Positions 1 to 4,660 of a stretch of DNA of 25,104 nucleotides are shown in pieces. The stretch is from a virus. Position 1 is the stretch's first letter. Each line of letters opens with the position of its first letter. The stretch covers positions 1-25,104 of IMG/VR virus record IMGVR_UViG_3300023179_000480. The stretch is one strand, 5' to 3'. A program made the position numbers and the translations under genes. Below the pieces are notes generated by a model that worked only from the letters and a program-made list of their open reading frames with translations, was not told the origin of the DNA and made no database searches.

Positions 1-2
1 AC

Positions 3-893
3 CCTAACGCATACACGCTTGCGTCTGGAACTACTAACGGAACATTAAAGCTCACCGCATCTTCTGGCGGTATTCAAGACAACATTGCTGTTACTGGTTT
101 AGGAACTGCTGCCTATACTGCATCTACTGCTTATGCAACATCAAGCCATACACATGGCAATGTGCTAAATGGTGGAACAATGACCACATCAGTTATAGCA
201 ACTAACCCAGTCAAAGTTGTTATTACTGATTCTTCAAATAACCTTGGTCTTCTTCCAACCACAGGTGCAACAAACACTACATTCCTTAGAGGCGATGGAA
301 GTTGGGCTACACCTGCTGGTGGCGGCGGAACACCATTTGGACCTGTAATCAAAACAGGTTATTATTACTCAAGTCTTGGTACAGACAGTTCGGCAAGCGT
401 AGCCATAGCGTCAGCAATTACAAACAACCTTGAACTGCAGCCCTTCTACCTTGCAGCAACCGCGACAGCAATCAGAATCACAATCCAAGTGCAGACAGGA
501 ACCACAGGCGGAGTCATCAGGCTCGGCATTTACAACAATGCTGCAGGCGGAGATTATCCGGGTACATTATTACTTGATGCGGGCACGGTTACAACCGCAA
601 CCGCAGGAGCTAAAACAATAACCATCTCCCAATCATTATCGGCAGGTTTATATTGGATTGGATACCTTCAAACCGCAGGCGCAGGAAACACACAACTTCT
701 TGGCGTTACATCAAATACTTTCACTGGTGCAGGCGCAGGCGCAATGTCTATGGTTATACCGACAGCAACCACCGCGAGCTTCAGCGCAGTCCAAAACATT
801 GCATGGAGACAAACAGGAACCTCAACATTGCCCGCAACATTTGCTGGAACAACATTGCTATCAATGGTAGGGTCAGTCTGGTTAGGATTCTAA
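3..893 (+). CDS. Tail fibre protein, C-terminal part (5' end outside window)
   Basis: The frame is already open at base 3, about 50 codons ahead of the first ATG at 162, so this is the 3' part of a longer gene. The visible N-terminal part has low-complexity Ala/Thr/Ser sequence with a SSHTHGN motif and a FLRGDGSWATP motif (about residues 95-105 of the fragment), both very common in phage tail fibres. The last 180 residues look like a receptor-binding beta domain, with RLGIYNN, PGTLLLDAGTV and LSAGLYWIGYLQ strings often seen at fibre tips. It would bind the host surface. The C-terminal domain uses more A- and C-ending codons and GC-rich GCAGGC runs than the genes that follow, which may mark an exchanged tip domain. 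Family recognition is from motifs only. Confidence 0.8.
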   Translation, partial: PNAYTLASGTTNGTLKLTASSGGIQDNIAVTGLGTAAYTASTAYATSSHTHGNVLNGGTMTTSVIATNPVKVVITDSSNNLGLLPTTGATNTTFLRGDGSWATPAGGGGTPFGPVIKTGYYYSSLGTDSSASVAIASAITNNLELQPFYLAATATAIRITIQVQTGTTGGVIRLGIYNNAAGGDYPGTLLLDAGTVTTATAGAKTITISQSLSAGLYWIGYLQTAGAGNTQLLGVTSNTFTGAGAGAMSMVIPTATTASFSAVQNIAWRQTGTSTLPATFAGTTLLSMVGSVWLGF

Positions 894-894
894 A

Positions 895-1077
895 ATGCAA
901 ATAACAATTTATGGTGAAGGCGGTTTCGACCCCAGCAAACCAAACAACAACATTATTGAAGAATACGAAGTTGAAGACCCGCAACCAACTAAACAACAGT
1001 TAGCAAGACAATCTGCTTTGGCAAAACTTGCTGCTTTAGGCTTAACTGATGAAGAAATTAAAGCGCTATTAGGATAA
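895..1077 (+). CDS. Small protein following the tail fibre, unknown function
   Basis: A 60-residue protein starting one base after the fibre stop codon, so probably translated by coupling. The N-terminal half is acidic and Asn/Pro-rich. The C-terminal half is an amphipathic helix, ending in LGLTDEEIKALLG. Short proteins with this kind of C-terminus are commonly found directly downstream of phage tail fibre genes, but their role is not known to me. It could be a fibre-associated chaperone or a small virion component; that is inference from position. Confidence 0.7.
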   Translation: MQITIYGEGGFDPSKPNNNIIEEYEVEDPQPTKQQLARQSALAKLAALGLTDEEIKALLG

Positions 1078-1086
1078 AATAAACTT

Positions 1087-1620
1087 ATGCGCGCTTACAC
1101 ACCAGGTGGACGTTTTGACACCGATTTTGAGCAAGATGCGGTTAGCGAAGGTATAACCGCTGACCGCACTAACCCTACTGGTTTGCTAGCGCAGTGGTGG
1201 ACTTTTAATTCAGCTCTATCAACCACTGACCCAATTTATGACGTAGAGCCTGTAGGAGCTGGTCGTGTTTGGTCTGGACCTAAGTATATTCCTATTGTAA
1301 TGACTATGATTGGTCAAGGTACAAGCGCACTAAATGACCGAGGTTTTTATAACACGGACAGCCTACACTTAACTATAAACGTAGATGATTTAATGGGAGT
1401 TGCGCCAGATTTATTTGATGATAAAGGATTTATTAAATCCAGTATTGACCTAGTAGATAAGTATAGAATAGTTATTAAGAACGAAGTATATAGGCCTACT
1501 AAAACTCAACCTGCAGGTTTGGTCGGTAACCGACACACTCTTGTACTTATGGACTGCAGTCAGCTGGCTCCAGATGAGCTTGTTAATGATGTCCAGTTCC
1601 TTGCTTACGCACAACCTTAA
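1087..1620 (+). CDS. Virion protein, possible head-closure (neck) protein
   Basis: A 177-residue soluble protein without signal or membrane segment. The first 35 residues look flexible, followed by a segment with QWWTFN and TDPIYDV, and a beta-rich C-terminal half with VYRPTKTQPAGLVG and PDELVNDVQFLAY. The pattern of a short barrel with a compact 'G-x-x-V/Y-R-P' loop and a 'D-E-L-V-x-D' end is reminiscent of head-closure or stopper proteins. Its place just upstream of the other head-tail joining genes fits a neck role. I do not recognise the exact family. The AGGA sequence of the preceding gene's last codons lies 12 bases before the ATG, a weak ribosome-binding site. Confidence 0.45.
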   Translation: MRAYTPGGRFDTDFEQDAVSEGITADRTNPTGLLAQWWTFNSALSTTDPIYDVEPVGAGRVWSGPKYIPIVMTMIGQGTSALNDRGFYNTDSLHLTINVDDLMGVAPDLFDDKGFIKSSIDLVDKYRIVIKNEVYRPTKTQPAGLVGNRHTLVLMDCSQLAPDELVNDVQFLAYAQP

Positions 1621-1632
1621 TAGGAGACATAA

Positions 1633-2109
1633 ATGGCAAAAAAGAAAGCGGATGCATCAGAAAAAACCGGTGTATCAGGGGGCGTCAACAACTGGACACC
1701 GCCTTATGGTGAGGATACTCATATGGGAGTTATCCATAGCTACAATGATAAAGGTGAACTTATGGGTGTGTCTAAGGCAGCCGACCCAGAAGCTGGCAAT
1801 CCGCTAGGAAAGCCGTGGGACGTAGTTAGGCTTCACAATGAGCTGGATTGGATGAAAAAAGCTGGATTAAATCCAAAGTTTAGTCTTGTTGAACACGGGG
1901 TTCCTAAGCCTGAAGCTAAGCCTGGCCCTCCAGCATCCGGCTCGGTTACTAGAGTGTCTCCTTCTAAAACTCCTAAAACTCCTGCAAAACCTAAAAAACC
2001 AGCGGGCGGTAAAACTTCTGCAAAGCCAGCGGCTAAGAAGCCGGCTGCTGCAAAGCCAGCTGCTAAAAAGCCAGTTGCTAAAAAGCCAGTTGCTAAAAAG
2101 GGTAAATAA
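1633..2109 (+). CDS. Basic protein with Lys/Ala/Pro-rich histone H1-like tail
   Basis: A 158-residue protein in two parts. Residues 18-92 look folded (NNWTPPYGED, MGVIHSYNDKGELMG, PWDVVRLHNELDWMKKAGL). Residues 93-158 are a disordered, strongly basic tail made of repeating KPAAKKP and KKPVA units, like the tail of histone H1 or of bacterial histone-like proteins. This suggests nucleic-acid binding, for example packaging with the genome or binding host DNA, but nothing in the folded part proves it. The AGGAG ribosome-binding site at 1623-1627 fits the ATG at 1633. The stop overlaps the next start by one base (TAATG). The function is unknown. Confidence 0.75.
   Translation: MAKKKADASEKTGVSGGVNNWTPPYGEDTHMGVIHSYNDKGELMGVSKAADPEAGNPLGKPWDVVRLHNELDWMKKAGLNPKFSLVEHGVPKPEAKPGPPASGSVTRVSPSKTPKTPAKPKKPAGGKTSAKPAAKKPAAAKPAAKKPVAKKPVAKKGK
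2021..2100 (+). repeat. In-frame tandem repeats encoding the KPAAKKP/KKPVA tail
   Basis: Two imperfect copies of a 20-base unit starting caaagccagc (2021-2040 and 2051-2070) are followed by a perfect 15-base duplication, gctaaaaagccagtt (2062-2076 and 2077-2091), and a partial third copy. The unit length is a multiple of three, so copy-number change would lengthen or shorten the basic tail without breaking the frame. Confidence 0.85.
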
Positions 2110-2240
2110 TGCCTTTTAAATCTAAACAGCAGGAAAAATGGATGTTTGCTACTAAACCAGAAATGGCTAAACGTTGGGCTAAGGAAACTCCGAACCAAAA
2201 AGCTCTTCCTAAAAAAGTTAAAAAGAAGAAAAAGAAATGA
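2109..2240 (+). CDS. Small basic phage protein (KSKxQ..WM type)
   Basis: A 43-residue protein whose ATG overlaps the previous stop (TAATG at 2107-2111) and whose TGA overlaps the next ATG. It starts MPFKSKQQEKWMFATKPEMA and ends in a run of lysines. Many phages encode short proteins starting MPxKSKxQxxWM (similar in style to DUF3008 proteins). The role is unknown. The overlapping codons on both sides are the main support that it is translated. Confidence 0.7.
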   Translation: MPFKSKQQEKWMFATKPEMAKRWAKETPNQKALPKKVKKKKKK

Positions 2241-2350
2241 CTATTGAATTACCTTATTACACTGGAATACTACTTATTGTGGGCGTAACTATTATCTCTG
2301 TTGTTGCCATTATTGCTAAGGCAGCTGTTGAAGTAAAGAAGAAAAAATAA
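2237..2350 (+). CDS. Single-pass small membrane protein
   Basis: A 37-residue protein with ATGA overlap at its start and TAATG overlap at its end. Residues 10-29 form one hydrophobic helix (GILLIVGVTIISVVAIIAKA), followed by a KKKK tail, so it should insert with the basic C-terminus in the cytoplasm. Size and topology would suit a holin-like or spanin-like lysis helper or an infection-time membrane protein, but there is no endolysin gene beside it. It is the only non-soluble member of the surrounding small-gene cassette. The function is unknown. Confidence 0.65.
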   Translation: MTIELPYYTGILLIVGVTIISVVAIIAKAAVEVKKKK

Positions 2351-2664
2351 TGGCTAGTGAATCGTGGCAAAAGAAAGCCGGTAAGAACCCTAAAGGTGGC
2401 CTTAATGAAAAGGGCCGTAAATCCTATGAAAGGGCTAATCCTGGGTCTGACCTTAAAGCACCGGTAAAAAGCGGCGACAATCCCCGTAGAGCCTCTTTCC
2501 TGGCTCGTATGGGTAATATGCCGGGCCCTGAAAGAAAGCCTAATGGAGAGCCTACAAGACTTCTTCTAAGCCTACAGGCTTGGGGAGCATCCTCAAAAGC
2601 AGACGCTAAGAAAAAGGCTGCTGCTATGTCAAAACGTTTAAAAGCTAAGAAAGGCAAAAAATAA
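2350..2664 (+). CDS. DUF6321-like basic phage protein
   Basis: A 104-residue protein with SESWQKKAGKNPKGGLNEKG near the N-terminus, a central DNPRRASFLARMGNMPGP motif (about residues 43-60) and the TRLLLSLQAWG segment, ending in a lysine-rich helix. The order of these motifs matches a small uncharacterised family (DUF6321) that I recall from marine T4-like and podo-type phages. The biochemical role is unknown; the invariant Pro-Arg-Arg and Arg-Met-Gly-x-Met-Pro-Gly pattern suggests a folded nucleic-acid or virion-binding unit. Both ends overlap neighbouring genes by one base. Confidence 0.7.
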   Translation: MASESWQKKAGKNPKGGLNEKGRKSYERANPGSDLKAPVKSGDNPRRASFLARMGNMPGPERKPNGEPTRLLLSLQAWGASSKADAKKKAAAMSKRLKAKKGKK

Positions 2665-2981
2665 TGGCTGTAGCTCAATCTATAGTTGCTACTAGTGGAA
2701 CTGCCACTAGAATTGGACCTACCGTTGATGGCACTTGGACATCAGCAACCTTGGTTCTACAAAACCTAAGCACCACTTCAACTGACCTTATTTATATTGG
2801 AAGTTCAGCTGTTACCACTACAGCTTACGGATATGTTCTACATGCTGGAACAGCTACGTCAAAGAACTCTTTGACCATCGCTATTACACCGCAGGATAAC
2901 CTATATGTCGTATCAAACGCTACGCCTAACCTGGCTGTTTTAACTCTTTACACTACATTTACTAAGCAAGTTCCTGCGTAA
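2664..2981 (+). CDS. Small beta-rich virion-like protein
   Basis: A 105-residue, neutral, Thr/Ser/Ala-rich protein that contrasts with its lysine-rich neighbours. The alternating hydrophobic pattern (ATRIGPTVDGTW, TLVLQNLS, DLIYIGSSAV, LTIAITPQDNLYVVS, LAVLTLYTTF) predicts an eight-or-so-stranded beta sandwich with no signal peptide. Small proteins of this kind in phages are often capsid decoration or fibre-tip proteins. The assignment to the virion is inference from composition and position. Confidence 0.6.
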   Translation: MAVAQSIVATSGTATRIGPTVDGTWTSATLVLQNLSTTSTDLIYIGSSAVTTTAYGYVLHAGTATSKNSLTIAITPQDNLYVVSNATPNLAVLTLYTTFTKQVPA

Positions 2982-2995
2982 ATTTAGGATAAATA

Positions 2996-3157
2996 ATGGC
3001 TAAAAAACCGGTGTGGGAAACTAAGGACCCTTCTAAAAAAGATAAACCCTTAAGCAAAAAGCAAAAAGCTTCCGCTAAAGCTAAGGCTAAGGCTGCTGGC
3101 AGACCTTATCCTAACCTAGTGGATAACATGAACGCCTCTAAGAGAAAGAAGAAATAA
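2996..3157 (+). CDS. Small basic phage protein (GRPYPNLVDNM type)
   Basis: A 53-residue protein, MAKKPVWETKDPSKKDK at the start, a Lys/Ala helix in the middle and AGRPYPNLVDNMNASKRKKK at the end. An AGGA four bases into the short leader (2986-2989) lies six bases before the ATG. I recall similar small proteins with the GRPYPNLVDNM end from other phages, always of unknown function. Its stop overlaps the next ATG (TAATG). Confidence 0.75.
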   Translation: MAKKPVWETKDPSKKDKPLSKKQKASAKAKAKAAGRPYPNLVDNMNASKRKKK

Positions 3158-3432
3158 TGGCAAAACACAAATGTGGTAAGTGCGCCGGCTGTAAAAAAGG
3201 TCTAAAGTGCACTATGGAGTGGAAGGACCAAAAGAAATCTTGGTCTGGCTCTAAAGCTGATGAAAAGGCTGACAAGAAGACCATGGAGGGTATGAGTCCT
3301 AAGCAAAAAGCCGCTTTTAAGAAGGCTGATGAAAAGATGGACAAGAAGAATCCTTCTAAAAAGGAAGACAAAAAGATGGATGCCGCTTTGGCTAAAAAGG
3401 TCAAGAAAACAGTTCCTGCTAAAAAGAAATAA
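3157..3432 (+). CDS. Lysine-rich protein with N-terminal cysteine cluster
   Basis: A 91-residue protein. Residues 6-18 carry four cysteines in the arrangement C-x2-C-x2-C-x5-C (CGKCAGCKKGLKC), which could bind a zinc ion or an iron-sulfur cluster, followed by a highly charged, probably helical and partly disordered Lys/Asp/Glu region (KADEKADKK, KKADEKMDKKNPSKKEDKK). It ends in a Lys-rich VPAKKK tail. It is the last gene before the intrinsic terminator. No family is recognised; nucleic-acid binding is plausible from charge and cysteines, not shown. Confidence 0.65.
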   Translation: MAKHKCGKCAGCKKGLKCTMEWKDQKKSWSGSKADEKADKKTMEGMSPKQKAAFKKADEKMDKKNPSKKEDKKMDAALAKKVKKTVPAKKK

Positions 3433-3444
3433 TTAAAAGTTTAG

Positions 3445-3470
3445 CCCCCCGCAAGGGGGGTTTTCTTTTA
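3445..3470 (+). terminator. Strong rho-independent terminator
   Basis: Six C residues (3445-3450), a GCAA loop of the GNRA type (3451-3454) and six G residues (3455-3460) form a perfect 6-bp GC stem, followed at once by TTTTCTTTTA. It ends the small-gene cassette and separates it from the tail genes. Confidence 0.93.
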
Positions 3471-3532
3471 TTCTAGAAGTGGCCCTATGCTGGGGCTGAA
3501 CCAAATTTGCGCTGTATTTTGCTTACTCCAAT

Positions 3533-3536
3533 GGAG
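3533..3536 (+). promoter_or_regulatory. Ribosome-binding site that fixes the start at 3543
   Basis: GGAG lies six bases ahead of ATG 3543. The upstream in-frame TTG at 3507 has no comparable site, so the shorter 50-residue product is preferred. Confidence 0.6.
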
Positions 3537-3542
3537 ACTGAC

Positions 3543-3695
3543 ATGTCAAGTATTGACAAGGACCCTAAGTCCAAGATATCTAAATCTTCGGATAAAAAGT
3601 TCTTCTTAGGTTTTTCTGATGGCTTTCCAGTTAGCAAATTACCTATGATAGCAGCTCTAGTGAGTCAAGTGATACGGCGGAATAATGGGCGTTAA
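3543..3695 (+). CDS. Small unknown protein ahead of the neck genes
   Basis: A 50-residue protein, first gene after the terminator. The N-terminus is charged (SSIDKDPKSKISKSSDKK), the rest moderately hydrophobic (FFLGFSDGFPVSKLPMIAAL) without being a convincing membrane helix, and it ends RRNNGR. It overlaps the next gene by 11 bases. I do not recognise it. A short adaptor or virion protein is possible; it could also be a truncated product, since a frame-open TTG lies upstream at 3507. Confidence 0.5.
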   Translation: MSSIDKDPKSKISKSSDKKFFLGFSDGFPVSKLPMIAALVSQVIRRNNGR

Positions 3696-4011
3696 TTTTA
3701 GAAAATCCTCTCTTACCTCCCTTTCTGGACTTGAAACCTCACTTACAAAAGAGCTAATTAGAGATGCTATTAGAGCAGGGTGGCCAGCAAAAATAGCAAA
3801 AACCTTATTTGTAACTGTAGATAAGCTTTCTATATCTATTAAGTATGACTCTAAATATGCGAATCAAATTAATGATTTAGAGTACGGCACTGAGGAAATT
3901 GCCCCTAATCCTATCTTTAGGACCTTCTTAAATAAACACTCTAATCTTATTGATAATAAGGTTTCTGAGTGGTCTTTAAATTATTTAATTAATGGGGATG
4001 TGCTTCCGTGA
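3685..4011 (+). CDS. HK97 gp10-like tail-completion protein
   Basis: A 108-residue protein with an amphipathic N-terminal helix (LTKELIRDAIRAG) followed by beta strands and a C-terminal LEYGTEEIAPNPIFRTFLNK segment. The 'E-Y-G-T ... P-N-P-I-F-R-x-F' pattern is typical of the HK97 gp10-like family, which joins the tail tube to the neck. It sits directly before a tail-terminator-like gene and the sheath, the expected place. The length is close to the short end of the family. The last bases overlap the next gene's GTG by four (GTGA). Confidence 0.65.
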   Translation: MGVNFRKSSLTSLSGLETSLTKELIRDAIRAGWPAKIAKTLFVTVDKLSISIKYDSKYANQINDLEYGTEEIAPNPIFRTFLNKHSNLIDNKVSEWSLNYLINGDVLP

Positions 4012-4622
4012 GTTTTATACTAAGTGAGGACCAAGCTCTAAAAACCTTATTAACCGGCATTACGGTTGCCGATGAAAAGAACGCAGCTAGACAAGTAGGC
4101 GTTTGGTTTGCAAATCCAGACATTGAATCCCGCTCCCAAAGTTACCCCTATATCACCATAGAGCTTATTGACTTTAGCCCCGCTACTTATAGGCAGCAAT
4201 CAGGCATGTTTGTTGATAATGACCTTCAGGGAACTATAGCCCCTACCGCAGGTTATGCCTATTCTTACGAAATTCCGGTTACTTGGGATTTAACCTATCA
4301 AATTACCAGTTATGCCAGACACCCTAGACACGATAGGGCTATCTTGGCTCATCTTTTAAATAAAGTTTTTGTGTCAAAACGCGGTTATTTAGCCGTCCCT
4401 AATGACCTTGGGACCGAGACTTCTTACCGCCATTTGACGCTCGAAGAGTTCATCAAACGTGATACCATTGAAGATAATCGAAGATTATATAGAAGTGTGT
4501 TCACTGTAACGGTGACAAGCGAAGGAACCGTTGCTTCTTACGTAAATAGTAAAGAAGCGGCAACTATAAAAATTAATCAAACGCAGACAAGCCATATCCC
4601 AACCGGAAAACAACCTATTTAA
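4008..4622 (+). CDS. Tail terminator-like protein
   Basis: A 204-residue protein starting at GTG, which overlaps the previous TGA. Residues about 45-125 have PYITIELIDFSPATYRQQSG, IPVTWDLTYQITSYARH and PRHDRAILAHLLNKVF: an alternating strand pattern followed by a helix with an Arg/His/Asp surface, as in tail terminators (lambda gpU, T4 gp15 and the DUF4255-type cap proteins of contractile injection systems). It would form the ring that stops tube and sheath polymerisation and docks to the neck. Position before the sheath supports it; the exact family is not certain. Confidence 0.6.
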   Translation: MSFILSEDQALKTLLTGITVADEKNAARQVGVWFANPDIESRSQSYPYITIELIDFSPATYRQQSGMFVDNDLQGTIAPTAGYAYSYEIPVTWDLTYQITSYARHPRHDRAILAHLLNKVFVSKRGYLAVPNDLGTETSYRHLTLEEFIKRDTIEDNRRLYRSVFTVTVTSEGTVASYVNSKEAATIKINQTQTSHIPTGKQPI

Positions 4623-4627
4623 TATTT

Positions 4628-4635
4628 GATAAATA
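4628..4635 (+). promoter_or_regulatory. Possible T4-like late promoter ahead of the sheath
   Basis: GATAAATA matches seven of eight bases of the T4-type late -10 element TATAAATA and lies 26 bases before the sheath start codon, within the only gap between these genes. In AT-rich spacer such matches are expected by chance, so this is weak. An AAGGAG ribosome-binding site follows at 4647-4652. Confidence 0.2.
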
Positions 4636-4660
4636 CTTAATCATTTAAGGAGAAAATCTT

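Noticed and set aside
131-352. Minus-strand open frames (e.g. 131-352, 781-996, 1833-2198, 8373-8708, 12555-12983, 20686-21024)
   Set aside because: They are shadows of the + strand genes, lack ribosome-binding sites and give repetitive or low-complexity peptides. No minus-strand gene has independent support.
430-904. Overlapping + strand frames inside the fibre gene (430-621, 653-904, 658-870)
   Set aside because: The peptides are Gln/Arg-rich products of the GCA-rich fibre tip read in the wrong frame.
2988-2995. GATAAATA as a late promoter before the gene at 2996
   Set aside because: It runs directly into the start codon, so a transcript from it would lack the start; it is part of the ribosome-binding region.
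3481-3497. Short hairpin (GGCCC/GGGCT) between the terminator and the next gene
   Set aside because: The stem is only five pairs with one G-T pair and no U-tract, so it is neither a terminator nor a supported RNA element.
3507-3535. TTGCGC as a possible -35 box for the tail genes
   Set aside because: No -10 box follows at 15-19 bases.
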